In this document: positions 1 to 8,833 of the stretch, piece by piece
How positions within the stretch are numbered: position 1 is the stretch's first letter
Layout: every line of letters begins with the position of its first letter
Assembly (NCBI RefSeq): GCF_900107965.1
Contig: NZ_FNVU01000032.1
Coordinates: 1 to 64,000 of the forward strand
DNA length: 64,000 bases
Direction: 5' to 3'
Source of the DNA: Actinacidiphila yanglinensis
Lineage (GTDB): Bacteria; Actinomycetota; Actinomycetes; Streptomycetales; Streptomycetaceae
Notes under the pieces: generated by a model
Database searches by the model: none
Seen by the model: only the letters and a program-made list of their open reading frames with translations
What the model was told of the DNA's origin: nothing
Made by a program: the position numbers and the translations under genes

Positions 1-2
1 AC

Positions 3-1148
3 GAGCACGAGGTCGATCGCCGCACCCTGTTCAAGGTGGGTCTGGGAGGGGCGGTGGCCGCGGTCGTCGGCACCGAACTGGCCTTCCCCGGTGCCGCGCG
101 GGCGGCGGGCGCCACGCCCTCGACGCCGTCCGCCGAGTTCCCCTGGATCATCGACTGCGACACCTGGGGCGCCCGGCCCCCGTCCAGCCCGATCCAGATC
201 ACCGGCAACCAGACCAACAAGATCATCCTGCACCACATGGCCTTCCCGAACGTGACCGACTACTCGCGCGACCACGCGATCCAGTTGGCCAAGGACTGCC
301 AGAACCTGCACATGGACACCAACGGGTGGGCGGACACCGGCCAGCACTTCACGGTCAGCCGCGGCGGGTACGTCCTGGAGGGCCGGCACCAGAGCCTGTC
401 GACGCTGGAGACCGGCGAGCACCAGGTGATCGCCGCGCACTGCCCGGGGGAGAACGGCAACGCGATCGGCATCGAGAACGAGGGCACCTACATCACCGAG
501 ACGCCGCCCGACGCGCTGCTGGACTCGCTGGTGGAACTGTGCGTCGCGGTGTGCCGGCAGTTCGACCTGCACGCGTGGGACATCTTCGGACACTGGGACT
601 TCCGCCTGGGGACCGACTGCCCCGGCATCTCCTTCTACGCGCAGTTCCCGATGGTGCGCTCGCGCGTCCTGAAGGCGATGGGCACCCCGCTCGCCGAGGT
701 CCCCGACCGCCGCTGGCCCGACATCTGGCGGTTCGTCGACAGCCAAGTGGTGCAGATCGCACAGTACTTGCTGGTCGACGCCGGGTACGACACCCTGGCG
801 ATCGACGGCGTCTTCGGCACCGACATGATCGACATCCTGGCCGACTTCCAGACCACGCACGGCATCTCGGTGACCCCGGACGCCACGTTCGACACCGCCA
901 CCTGGGAGGCGCTCGCGCCCGTCCTGGACAAGCACGCCGCCGGGCTGCCGGTCAGCGCGGTGCAGTACATCCTGGCCATCAAGGGCTACGCCGACACCGT
1001 GAGCACGACCGGCGAATACGACCACGCCACCATGAAGGCCGTCCAGGACATGCAGCGCCTCCACGGCCTCACCCCGAACGGCAAGGTGGACCTCAGCACG
1101 TGGTGCGCCCTGGTCGGCGGCTCGGTACGGGAGGCCTTCCGCGTCTGA
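3..1148 (+). CDS. Tat-exported N-acetylmuramoyl-L-alanine amidase (5' end outside window)
   Basis: Zinc amidase of the Amidase_2/PGRP fold that should cleave the N-acetylmuramoyl-L-alanine bond of peptidoglycan outside the cell. A GTG at 36 could start it, but the frame is open back to the window edge and reads RRTLFK just before that GTG, so the twin-arginine signal, and the true start, lie further left. Counting from the GTG, the zinc ligands are visible: His67 in ILHHM, His186 in FGHWDF and Cys195 in TDCPG, as in T7-lysozyme-type amidases. Two peptidoglycan-binding-like repeats follow, at about 225-295 and 300-365. The stop is followed by a strong hairpin. Confident about family; substrate detail is inferred. 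Confidence 0.85.
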   Translation, partial: EHEVDRRTLFKVGLGGAVAAVVGTELAFPGAARAAGATPSTPSAEFPWIIDCDTWGARPPSSPIQITGNQTNKIILHHMAFPNVTDYSRDHAIQLAKDCQNLHMDTNGWADTGQHFTVSRGGYVLEGRHQSLSTLETGEHQVIAAHCPGENGNAIGIENEGTYITETPPDALLDSLVELCVAVCRQFDLHAWDIFGHWDFRLGTDCPGISFYAQFPMVRSRVLKAMGTPLAEVPDRRWPDIWRFVDSQVVQIAQYLLVDAGYDTLAIDGVFGTDMIDILADFQTTHGISVTPDATFDTATWEALAPVLDKHAAGLPVSAVQYILAIKGYADTVSTTGEYDHATMKAVQDMQRLHGLTPNGKVDLSTWCALVGGSVREAFRV

Positions 1149-1191
1149 TGGTGCCACGACGGTAATCGACCACGTAACACCCGCGCCGGAT

Positions 1192-1226
1192 GCGGGCCCG
1201 AACCCGGAGATCGGGTACGGGCCCGC
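1192..1226. terminator. Hairpin terminator after the amidase
   Basis: A 9-bp perfect stem (GCGGGCCCG with CGGGCCCGC) is extended inward by AACCCG pairing with CGGGT. It has no U-tract, as is usual for streptomycete terminators. It lies 44 bases after the amidase stop. Confidence 0.65.
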
Positions 1227-1546
1227 GGACATGAGCGGGACAGGCCGGGTTCGACCGGCAGGCAGGGCAGTTGGACGGCCGCGCTGCCGGGCCTGCGCGA
1301 CGTGCGGACGACCGGCGGCGAGTCGGACGGTGTCCTGCCATCAGCGTCGCTCAGTAAGCCGCCGGCACGAACTTCGGCGAGCCGGAATGCGCGCAAGTCC
1401 CGGCAGACGCTCGCCTCGTTCCGGTCCCGTAGCCGCCACCGGCAGGTCATTCCCGAACCGAAGCCCCACCCCCGCTGAGCAGACGAGGGCCCGGGTGGGT
1501 CGGCTCGTCCCGCATGGAGGAGGATGCACGGCGGGAGGGGATTTGA
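1227..1546. other. Intergenic stretch without a convincing gene
   Basis: Open frames here lack a ribosome binding site and recognisable protein features. Apart from the hairpin at its left end and the GGAGGGG ribosome binding site at 1534-1540 for the next gene, I see nothing functional. Confidence 0.4.
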
Positions 1547-2473
1547 ATGCGTTCAAAAATCGAAGAACCCATGCACGTGGGAGGTCCCCCGCGTGCGCAA
1601 GGCCGGGTGCGGGACAGATTCGGCGGGGTTCTGGTGGCCTCGACCGGGGCGCTGTGCGTGGAAGCCGTGGTCGGCGGGATCGCGGCCCTTGCGTGGCAGG
1701 GCACTCGGGAGAACCCGGGCCTCGCCTACAGCGGGCTGGGCTTCTTCGTCCTGATCATGCTGGTACCGGTCCTGACCGTACTTCTCATGCTGCTGTCGGC
1801 CGGCGTGGTGATGCCCCTCCTGGCGGCGGCGGGGTGGCTGGGTCGCCGCGGCAGGGGGCGTGCACAGTGGTGGTGGACGCCGACGCTGGCGGCTGCAGCC
1901 GAGGCTCCCCTTGCCGTACTTGTTGCCGTACTTGCCGGGTCGGTCGTGACCCTCGTACAGGTGGTCGTCGGATGGCTCGTGGGGACTGCGGCGCTCGCCG
2001 GCCCCGCACTGGTCTCCCGCAGACTGCTGCTGTCGCACCGACCCCGGCTCTCCGGCAGGGCGATACTCGGGCGGGTGACGGCCTACGGGGCGCTCGCGGT
2101 CGTCGCCGCCGTCGTCGCCGCGATCGGTCTCTCCGCCGTCCTCGGATACGTTCCACCGCGGCTGAGCACACAGCTCGTCGCCGGGAAGTGGACCGACGGA
2201 AAAGGAGGCACGCTCGTCCTCACGCCGGACGGCGAAGGCACGGCAACCGGGCTCCGCACCTACGACTTTGACGCGATCCACCGGTGCACCGGCACGGGAA
2301 CGTGGGTGTACGGATCAGGGACGGATGCGTGGTCCCAGGAGGTCAGTGTCTCCGTCGCCGGCTGCGACACGCAGACCTGGCGGGTCCTCGGCACCACCGA
2401 GCATCCGAAGCTGTACGTCTTCATCGGCGACCCCGACAGCGAGGACCTTTACGTCCTGCGACGCCGCGCCTGA
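1547..2473 (+). CDS. Membrane protein with an extracytoplasmic beta-type C-terminal domain
   Basis: Function not recognised. The ATG is preceded by GGAGGGG with suitable spacing; a second ATG eight codons on is a possible alternative. Residues about 25-200 contain four or more hydrophobic stretches rich in Leu, Val and Ala, so this half is a multi-pass membrane domain. The last 110 residues are hydrophilic and contain a VAGKWTD..GGTLVLTPDGE stretch like the small lipocalin-like domains of actinobacterial lipoproteins, with two Cys (CTGTGTW and AGCDTQ) that could pair outside the cell. It stands alone between the amidase and a HEAT-like gene. Confidence 0.6.
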   Translation: MRSKIEEPMHVGGPPRAQGRVRDRFGGVLVASTGALCVEAVVGGIAALAWQGTRENPGLAYSGLGFFVLIMLVPVLTVLLMLLSAGVVMPLLAAAGWLGRRGRGRAQWWWTPTLAAAAEAPLAVLVAVLAGSVVTLVQVVVGWLVGTAALAGPALVSRRLLLSHRPRLSGRAILGRVTAYGALAVVAAVVAAIGLSAVLGYVPPRLSTQLVAGKWTDGKGGTLVLTPDGEGTATGLRTYDFDAIHRCTGTGTWVYGSGTDAWSQEVSVSVAGCDTQTWRVLGTTEHPKLYVFIGDPDSEDLYVLRRRA

Positions 2474-2778
2474 GCCGAACCTCTGGGCGCACGAGGCGAG
2501 TACTCGGAAGCTCGACCCCGGTCAGAACACGTCACCGTGCCGACGCCACCGAAGCCGCGCCCTTCGGTGGCGGCACGCGGGGAACGACTCCCGAGGCACC
2601 GCAATCAGCGGGTGTCCGCCGCACGTTGTCACGGGTGACCTCGGCCATTCCGAGCTTCCAGGTTGCCGATCGCGCAGACCAAGCGCGCGATCGACGTCCC
2701 GCCTCTTGCCAGGACCGAGCGTGGGGCGCCCCAAAAAATGCCGGGGCCCTGGGACGACGCGTCCGGCACGATGGCTGC
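2474..2778. other. Intergenic stretch, nothing recognised
   Basis: The downstream frame stays open through this stretch, but its translation is Arg/Ser/Thr-rich shadow sequence with no ribosome binding site. I see no RNA gene or clear hairpin. A weak -10-like CACGAT at 2767-2772 precedes the next start. Confidence 0.35.
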
Positions 2779-4905
2779 ATGTCCAGGACTCCCGAGCCCG
2801 CGCAGGTGCCGCACCCCGTATCCCCGTCCGCCCTTGATGCGTTCGAGGCCGCGCTGACGCCTGCGGCGATGAACACCCCGGAGTCCGAACGCAACCTCGT
2901 CGCCGCGCTGCGCGGCATGGATACCGCCGGCGAGTCCGCCACGGCGCTCCGCTTTCTCTCGGACCAGCCGCGCGTGGTCCTGCGACTCGACGAGGCCGTG
3001 CGGCAGACGGCCGAATACCGACTCGGGCGCACGCACCGGGCCGGTCGGGCGGAGGTGAGCCAGGGTGCCGTCCCCGCCGAGGCCAGCCCGCTCGGCGTCG
3101 CACTGGCCGCCTGCCACCCGGACGGCCGCGTACGCGAACGCGCGGTGGGCAGAATCCACTTGCTGCTGGGAGGACCCCAACCCCCGCTGGACCTCGTGCC
3201 GTTCCTGGTGCTGCGCACCGCCGACTGGGCGGGGCCGGTACGGGACCGTGCCCGTGGGGCGTTGGCGCTGCTGCTGCACGAGCATCCCGAGGTGATGGTC
3301 CCCGCGACCGCGCCGCTCACCCTCCTGGTCGTCCGGCGTGAGCGGGGCGGGTTCGCGCGGCAGCAACTCGTGAGCGCTTTGGTCTCCTCGCCCGGGACGA
3401 CTCTCTTCGAGCCCCTGCTCGCCTCGCCGGACGTACGGCTGCGACGGTTTGCCCTGCGGACGGCGCTCGCGAACCGTCGGCTCCCGCTCAGGACACTGGT
3501 CGCGATCACCAGGCGGGACGGTGACCGCCAGTGCCGGGGGCTGGCGGCGGAAGCAGCCGTACGCGACGCCGTGTGGACCGAACAGACCGACCTGCTACGG
3601 CAACTGGCGACCAGCGTTCACCACGAAGTGCGGGTCGTAGCACTCGTCGGGCTCCTCAGAAGGGGACTCGCCGCGGAAGTCACGCCCTCCCTCGGTGACA
3701 CGTCTCCCCTCGTCCGTTCCGTCGCGCGCGACGCTGCCCGCCGTACGGGAACCGACGCGCTCGGCTGGTATCGAGCCGCCGTTCATGAACCCGCTCCGGG
3801 CCTGATCGCCGGTCTCGCCGAGACGGGCCGCAAAGAGGACGCCGACCTGCTGGCTCCCCTGCTCGGCCACCAGCAGGCGCCCATACGTGCCGCGGCCCTG
3901 CGTGGACTGCGCGCGCTCGACGCGGTAGCCGTCGAACGCGCCGTCCCGCTGCTGCGCGATCCGTCCACGAAGGTGATCCGCGAGGCCACCACGACCCTCC
4001 GCAGCTGCCTCGACCAACTCCCGCCCGGAACAACGGAGTCGTTGCTGGCGGACCGCGACCGCGCCGCGGTCCGACGGGCCGGGTACCGCCTCCTCGACGA
4101 ACCCGACGCGCTGCGGCGGCTCCGCACGAACCTCCGCATCGCCACGGATCCCGACCCGCGGCTCGCCCGGTGGGCCGCCGGCGCGGCCGCCGCCCTGATT
4201 CGCGAACTCCACCCGTCTCCATGGCACTCCCGCGCCAGCGGGGTCCGACCCGCCTTCGACCCGACCGCCGACGAGCGGCACGAACTGCTCGTCCTGGCCG
4301 GGGCCGCCGCCGCGCTCCTCCCCCACCGGCCACGTCAACTCCTCCAGGAGCAGCTCGACCCCGCTTCCCCCACGACGGAACTGCTCAGGGTCCGGTACGG
4401 CCCGCACCCCGACACCACGAACCCACTCCTGGACGTGGAAGCCACCTTCACCGCGGAAGACCCGCACCGAACCATCGCGTTGATGCGCGAGGTGCTGCTC
4501 GCCGTCCTCCCGTACGCCGTCGGGCCGGCCGACGCATGGCCCGCCGACGAACGGTGGCCGGAGATCCTGCCGACCTGGTTCGTGGAGCGTTGCGCACCCG
4601 AGGTTCCGGTCCGACGGGGCGCCACGGCGGACTGGTTGACCAGGTGGCGCGGCCAGACCCCGCAGCAGCGCATGACCGACTTGCAGACGGACGCCGTCGC
4701 CGACTGGCGGCTCCTGGACTGGATCAACCTCTTCGACCCCGACGGCATGGCCGACAGCCGTTCCTGGCGCTGGTGGGACGGCGGGGTCAGGCGGCTTCAC
4801 ACCGGCTGGGTCCGCTTCGGCACCGACGGCCACCCCTACGGCGGCCGCCTGGCGCTGCACTGGCTCATCGAAGCCGCGGGCGGCTACGCCATCGAACTGC
4901 CTTGA
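2779..4905 (+). CDS. Large HEAT-like helical-repeat protein, unknown function
   Basis: A 708-residue cytoplasmic protein with no signal peptide or membrane segment. The frame is open further upstream, but the ATG at 2779 is chosen because the protein-like composition begins there and a -10-like CACGAT ends six bases before it, suggesting a leaderless message. Residues about 90-480 are short amphipathic helices of the HEAT type (repeated patterns such as LRGLRALDAVAVERAVPLLRD), normally a protein-binding scaffold. The C-terminal 200 residues are rich in Trp and differ in character. No catalytic motif was recognised and neighbours give no clue. Start site less certain than the reading frame. 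Confidence 0.65.
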   Translation: MSRTPEPAQVPHPVSPSALDAFEAALTPAAMNTPESERNLVAALRGMDTAGESATALRFLSDQPRVVLRLDEAVRQTAEYRLGRTHRAGRAEVSQGAVPAEASPLGVALAACHPDGRVRERAVGRIHLLLGGPQPPLDLVPFLVLRTADWAGPVRDRARGALALLLHEHPEVMVPATAPLTLLVVRRERGGFARQQLVSALVSSPGTTLFEPLLASPDVRLRRFALRTALANRRLPLRTLVAITRRDGDRQCRGLAAEAAVRDAVWTEQTDLLRQLATSVHHEVRVVALVGLLRRGLAAEVTPSLGDTSPLVRSVARDAARRTGTDALGWYRAAVHEPAPGLIAGLAETGRKEDADLLAPLLGHQQAPIRAAALRGLRALDAVAVERAVPLLRDPSTKVIREATTTLRSCLDQLPPGTTESLLADRDRAAVRRAGYRLLDEPDALRRLRTNLRIATDPDPRLARWAAGAAAALIRELHPSPWHSRASGVRPAFDPTADERHELLVLAGAAAALLPHRPRQLLQEQLDPASPTTELLRVRYGPHPDTTNPLLDVEATFTAEDPHRTIALMREVLLAVLPYAVGPADAWPADERWPEILPTWFVERCAPEVPVRRGATADWLTRWRGQTPQQRMTDLQTDAVADWRLLDWINLFDPDGMADSRSWRWWDGGVRRLHTGWVRFGTDGHPYGGRLALHWLIEAAGGYAIELP

Positions 4906-5067
4906 CCACCGCCGCGGTCACCGCTCGTCGGCACACACCGCCGCGCTCCCTCCGCCGCCGTCCACTCGACGGAATTCCGGGCGGACCGATGAGTTCCGCC
5001 TCGCCACGGAGTCCGCACTTCCAGAAAGGCACCGAAGGCACCGAAAACGCACCTGACCGGAGGCACC

Positions 5068-5766
5068 ATGCCCACCAGCAGCAACGACGCCCTGCCCCCC
5101 GTTGTCGACGCTCCCACCTGGGAGAAGGAACTGGCCGCCCTGCGCGTGCGGGAGAAGGCCGCCACGCGTGAGCTCGACGCCATCGCGGCCCAGCGCCGCC
5201 GGCTGCCGATGGTGAAGCTGCCCGACTACGTGCTGGAGGGCGCGGAGGGCCCCGTCCGGCTCGCCGAGATCTTCGGCGACCAGCCGCAGTTGATCGTCTA
5301 CAGCCACATGTGGCACGAGGGCGCCGAGTGGCAGTGTGGGGGCTGTACCGGCTTCACCTCGCAGTTCACCCGGCTCGCGGGCCTGGAGAAGTTCGACGCC
5401 CGGTTCGTCATCGTCACCCAGGGGCCGATCGACGAGGCGCTCGCGTACCAGCGCAAGGTGGGCAACAAGATGGCCTGGTACTCGACGGCGAACAGCCCGT
5501 TCGGCAGCGACGTGGGCGCGCCGCCCGACGGTGGATTCGCGGTCAACGTGTTCCTGCGCGACGGCGACTCGGTCTACCGCACCTGGCACACCGACGGCCG
5601 CGGGACCGAGCAACGTAGCTACCTGTTCGCCCTGGTGGACCTCCTGCCCTACGGCCGCCAGGAGGAGTGGCAGGACTCCCCCGAGGGCTGGCCCCAGTCG
5701 CCGACGTACAGCCGTTGGGCGTCGTCGCAGGAGATCGCGGCGGCGTACGGCGAGGGCGGCCGCTGA
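5068..5766 (+). CDS. DUF899-family thioredoxin-like protein
   Basis: Member of the DUF899 family, whose fold is thioredoxin-like and whose reaction is unknown. The start ATG follows CCGGAGG at a good distance. The N-terminus has the family's helical opening (WEKELAALRVREKAATRELD), followed by RRLPMVKL and the central strand LIVYSHMW. A CGGC pair (Cys90 and Cys93) sits where thioredoxins carry their redox centre, and the tail ends with the usual W..SP.Y.RW pattern. Cytoplasmic, 232 residues, normal family length. It is likely a single-gene transcript; the next gene is convergent. Confidence 0.8.
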   Translation: MPTSSNDALPPVVDAPTWEKELAALRVREKAATRELDAIAAQRRRLPMVKLPDYVLEGAEGPVRLAEIFGDQPQLIVYSHMWHEGAEWQCGGCTGFTSQFTRLAGLEKFDARFVIVTQGPIDEALAYQRKVGNKMAWYSTANSPFGSDVGAPPDGGFAVNVFLRDGDSVYRTWHTDGRGTEQRSYLFALVDLLPYGRQEEWQDSPEGWPQSPTYSRWASSQEIAAAYGEGGR

Positions 5767-5872
5767 GGCAACGGGCTTCCGGGTACGGGGCGGTGGGCGT
5801 CACCTGCCGCCCCACGAACCTACCGCCCCGCGCGTACGTGCTTCCGCGCTACGGGTCCCGGTCCGCCGAGCG

Positions 5873-6436
5873 TCAGGAACGGCCCTGCGCGAAAGCGGAC
5901 GGCGCGAAGGTGAAGGCCACGTAGGCGCGTTCGCCGATCTCGAAGCGGGCGGCCTCGGTCATCCCGTAGTGCCGGTGGACGGCCAGGGACCGCTCGTTGG
6001 CCGTCTCGACGAAGGCGACGGCGAGGTCGAAGTCGTCCTGCAGGGCGCGGCTGAGGGCCGTGAGGAGTTGGGTCAACACCCCGCGGCCTTGGAAGCGTTC
6101 GTCGACGGCGACGGGGCCGTAGAGGAACAGCCGGCCCGGGTCGCGGCCGTCGGCCGCCCTCGTGACCGCCGCGACCGCCGCCGCGGCCGGGTGCTGCGGG
6201 GGCAGGGAGCCCGGCTCGCTCGTGATCGCGAACCCGGCGAGATCGCCGTCCGCGTCGGCGACGAAGATGCCCGGGCCCTCCTGGAAGCGGTCGAGGAGTT
6301 CGCCCGTCAACTGGCCCTGCACGAAGCCACGGCGCGCCCGTTCCTCGTCACTGAGCCCTACTCCCCGGGCGCTGTCCATGAGGGACAGGATCGCCGCGTG
6401 ATCTTCCGGGAGGGACCTGCGCACGTTGATCGCCAT
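5873..6436 (-). CDS. GNAT-family N-acetyltransferase
   Basis: Transfers an acetyl group from acetyl-CoA to an unknown amine. The GNAT core is clear: strand 4 (LFLYGPVAVDERFQ) leads into the acetyl-CoA pyrophosphate loop QGRGVLTQLL, and FVETANERSLAVHRHYGM is the usual C-terminal helix with the Tyr. 187 residues, no signal peptide. The ATG has no Shine-Dalgarno, but TAGGGT (complement of 6444-6449) ends seven bases before it, so the message is probably leaderless. It runs divergently from the xylan esterase gene; the substrate is not predictable. Confidence 0.85.
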   Translation of the reverse strand: MAINVRRSLPEDHAAILSLMDSARGVGLSDEERARRGFVQGQLTGELLDRFQEGPGIFVADADGDLAGFAITSEPGSLPPQHPAAAAVAAVTRAADGRDPGRLFLYGPVAVDERFQGRGVLTQLLTALSRALQDDFDLAVAFVETANERSLAVHRHYGMTEAARFEIGERAYVAFTFAPSAFAQGRS

Positions 6437-6443
6437 GCAGCAG

Positions 6444-6449
6444 ACCCTA
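6444..6449 (-). promoter_or_regulatory. -10 element of a leaderless promoter for the GNAT gene
   Basis: TAGGGT on the minus strand ends 7 bases before the ATG at 6436, with no ribosome binding site between. Confidence 0.4.
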
Positions 6450-6523
6450 CGGAGGCGAGGGGGGCGCGGCCAGCCGCGCTGTGCCGTGGCTGTCCGGTCC
6501 CACGCGGATGCCCGGCCAGAGCT

Positions 6524-6536
6524 TCGAAACTTTCGA
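6524..6536. promoter_or_regulatory. Xylanase-type operator
   Basis: TCGAAACTTTCGA, an inverted repeat matching the CGAAASTTTCG element known upstream of streptomycete xylanase genes and bound by a LacI-type xylan repressor. A weaker copy, CGAAAGTGTTG (9 of 11 positions), lies at 6674-6684 over a TTGACA hexamer. Together they suggest substrate control of the downstream esterase. Confidence 0.65.
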
Positions 6537-6681
6537 CGGAACTCGCAGCGACTCAGCCCGTCAAATCAGCTTGCGTCGCGGGATGTTGGCTTCGCACATC
6601 ATGGATGACGCCTGAACTGCATGTTTCCGGGTGGCCAACTTCGCCTCCTCGCCGAATCATTCGAGCGGAATGCCGAAAGTG

Positions 6682-6710
6682 TTGACAGTGGCGGTGGGCG
6701 GGCCAACACT
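6682..6710 (+). promoter_or_regulatory. Candidate promoter for the xylan esterase
   Basis: TTGACA at 6682-6687, a 17-base spacer, then a weak -10 AACACT at 6705-6710. It overlaps the degenerate operator copy at 6674-6684, a geometry expected for repression. The leader to the start codon would be about 220 bases. Confidence 0.35.
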
Positions 6711-6939
6711 GTTCGCCGTCGGCAGACCCCACCTGCCGGCTCGGGTCACTGCCCCGCCCCCGACTCCCCGGTCGCCGAACGCGCGACGGTCCGTGGAACT
6801 CGGGCGGCGGTCCGTGGAGCTCGCGGCACCGCGCGGAACACCACCGTGCGGTCGTTGCGGCGCCTGCCCCACCGGTGACCCTCGCAGCGTCAACTCGCGC
6901 TGCCTTCCCCCCACATGTGATCAGGAGGAAGCGCCTCCC

Positions 6940-8028
6940 ATGGAAGACATGTCCACGCGATCCACGCGCCCCAGACGGAAGATCCGCGCTGCCCGGCCCC
7001 AGACCCTCGTCACCGTACTGGTGGCCCTCGCCATGGCCGTCGCGGGCGCCTTCGCCCTCGGTGTCGGCGCCGCCCCGTCCAATGCGGCCACCTGCAACGG
7101 CTACGTCGGGCTGACCTTCGACGACGGGCCGTCCAACGACCACACCCCGGCCGTCCTCAACGCGCTCAAGCAGAACGGGCTGCGGGCCACGATGTTCAAC
7201 GAGGGGCAGTACGCCGCCTCATACCCGGCCCAGGTCCAGGCCGAGATCAACGCCGGTATGTGGGTGGGCAATCACAGCTACACCCACCCGCACCTGATCC
7301 AGGAGAGCCAGTCGCAGATCGACTCGGAGCTCTCCCGCACCCAGCAGGCCATCGCCGCCGGTGGTGGCGGGACGCCCAAACTGTTCCGGCCGCCCTACGG
7401 CGAGACCAACGCCACGCTGAAGTCCGTCGAGGCCAAGTACGGCCTGACGGAGATCATCTGGGACGTCGACTCGCAGGACTGGAACGGCGCCAGCACGGAC
7501 GCCATCGTGCAGGCCAACTCCCAGCTCGGCAACGGCCAGATCATCCTCATGCACGAGTGGCCCGCGAACACGTTGGCCGCCATCCCGCGGATCGCGCAGA
7601 TGCTGGCGGGCAAGGGCCTGTGCGCCGGCATGATCTCCCCGCAGACCGGCCGCGCCGTCGCCCCCGACGGCGGAGGCAGCACCACCGGCGGTACGGGTGG
7701 CACGGGTGGTACGGGCGGCACCGGAGGCACGACAGGCGGTACGACCGGGGGTACGGGCGGCGGCAGTTGCACCGCGACCCTCTCCGCCGGCCAGCAGTGG
7801 TCAGACCGCTACAACCTCAACGTGGCGGTCAGCGGGGCCAGTAGCTGGACCGTGACCATGAACGTCCCCTCCCCCGAGAAGATCATCGCGACCTGGAACG
7901 TCAACGCGACCTGGCCCAGCAGCCAGGTGCTCACCGCCACGCCCAACGGCAGCGGCAACAACTGGGGCGTGACGATCCAGACCAACGGCACCTGGACCTG
8001 GCCAACTGTTTCCTGCCGCGCGACCTGA
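6940..8028 (+). CDS. axeA: Acetylxylan esterase, CE4 deacetylase plus cellulose-binding module
   Basis: Secreted esterase that removes acetyl groups from xylan so xylanases can act. AGGAGGA ends 10 bases before the ATG at 6940, so this start is preferred over the open frame further left and the ATG three codons on. A Sec signal peptide ends around the SNAA-T junction near residue 50. The NodB deacetylase domain (about 52-235) shows TFDDGP at 59-64, the metal motif HSYTH at 112-116, RPPYGE at 150-155 and WDVDSQDW. A Gly/Thr linker (about 245-270) joins a C-terminal CBM2-like module of about 90 residues. The layout matches the Streptomyces lividans AxeA protein. An operator of the xylanase type lies upstream. 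Confidence 0.9.
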   Translation: MEDMSTRSTRPRRKIRAARPQTLVTVLVALAMAVAGAFALGVGAAPSNAATCNGYVGLTFDDGPSNDHTPAVLNALKQNGLRATMFNEGQYAASYPAQVQAEINAGMWVGNHSYTHPHLIQESQSQIDSELSRTQQAIAAGGGGTPKLFRPPYGETNATLKSVEAKYGLTEIIWDVDSQDWNGASTDAIVQANSQLGNGQIILMHEWPANTLAAIPRIAQMLAGKGLCAGMISPQTGRAVAPDGGGSTTGGTGGTGGTGGTGGTTGGTTGGTGGGSCTATLSAGQQWSDRYNLNVAVSGASSWTVTMNVPSPEKIIATWNVNATWPSSQVLTATPNGSGNNWGVTIQTNGTWTWPTVSCRAT

Positions 8029-8036
8029 GCCCCACG

Positions 8037-8084
8037 CACGTAGGAACTCACGTAGGACCGCACGTAAGACCGCACGTCGTACCG
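8037..8084. repeat. Four 12-bp tandem repeats after axeA
   Basis: Consecutive units CACGTAGGAACT, CACGTAGGACCG, CACGTAAGACCG and CACGTCGTACCG begin 9 bases after the axeA stop, between convergent genes. Too short and unspaced to be a CRISPR. Confidence 0.7.
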
Positions 8085-8154
8085 CGCGACGTACCTCTCG
8101 ACGTGGCGCGGTGGCCCCGGCCGCCGCGCCACACGCGCTCCGATCCCGCGGCGG

Positions 8155-8637
8155 TCAGACGAACGGCTCGCGGTCCGAGGACGGCCACACGTACGGCAGC
8201 CCGGCGGGCACGTCGGGGAAGTAGCGCCGATAGTGCTCCGGTGCCCGGGTCACGAGGGCCGAACGATGGCTGAGGTGGAAGTCCGGATCGCCGAGCCAGG
8301 GTGGCAGGTCGCCATCCCGAGCGAGTTCGTCCGCGGAGCGCACGTGCCGGCCCCGCGACGCGTGCGCCCCGGCCGGCAGATCGTGCAGCAGCGTGTCCGC
8401 GCACGTGTCGGCCCGGCCGGCCGCGGTCCACACCCGGCAGATCTCCAGGCCGTAGCGGACCAGTGCCTCCTCGTACCCGGCCCACATCTTCACCGCCGGG
8501 TGATGGCGCCACCCGTACCCGGCCACGGTCAGTCCCCGCAGCACCTGGATGGCCTCCACGCGCTGCTTGCCGAGGCGACGCTGGTCGAGCACACGCGCCG
8601 CTTCCTCGAAGTCCGGGTACGGAAGGAATGTCTGCAC
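8155..8637 (-). CDS. MSMEG_6728-type protein related to pyrimidine-dimer DNA glycosylases
   Basis: A 160-residue protein of the small actinobacterial family related to T4 endonuclease V-like pyrimidine-dimer glycosylases. The family normally begins MQTFLP..DF, which fits the GTG at 8637 (VQTFLPYPDF); the frame is open another 27 codons but that extension has no family character. Visible signature: RVLDQRRLGKQRVEAIQVLRGL and HHPAVKMWAGYEEAL, with an HLSHRSALVTRAPEHYR segment towards the end. A DNA-repair role is inferred from family resemblance only; activity has rarely been tested. No good Shine-Dalgarno for the chosen start. Confidence 0.7.
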   Translation of the reverse strand: MQTFLPYPDFEEAARVLDQRRLGKQRVEAIQVLRGLTVAGYGWRHHPAVKMWAGYEEALVRYGLEICRVWTAAGRADTCADTLLHDLPAGAHASRGRHVRSADELARDGDLPPWLGDPDFHLSHRSALVTRAPEHYRRYFPDVPAGLPYVWPSSDREPFV

Positions 8638-8833
8638 TCCGTACACGTAGCCGCGAGCGGCGCACCGGCCGCGTCCGACACGCGGGAGGAACGTTTCGCC
8701 GGTCAAGAAGACACCCAAGAGCGATCGATCTTGGACGAATCACGTGGTACGTTCTGTCACCAGTGAACTTAAATGAGTGACCCCGGCAGCGCGCCAACGC
8801 TCCGGGGTCCGGCACAAGGAGTCCAAGCTCCCC

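Larger units (their letters stand above)
6437..6939. other. Divergent regulatory region between the GNAT and xylan esterase genes
   Basis: About 500 bases with no supported gene. It holds the GNAT -10 element, the xylanase-type operator, a candidate promoter with a weaker operator copy, and the ribosome binding site AGGAGGA at 6923-6929. The remainder shows no further structure I can support. Confidence 0.45.

Noticed and set aside
3..1148. Prophage endolysin at the left edge
   Set aside because: The protein has a twin-arginine export signal and no phage structural or holin genes follow, so a host cell-wall amidase is more likely.
8037..8084. Mini CRISPR array
   Set aside because: Units are contiguous without spacers and only 12 bp long; no cas genes.
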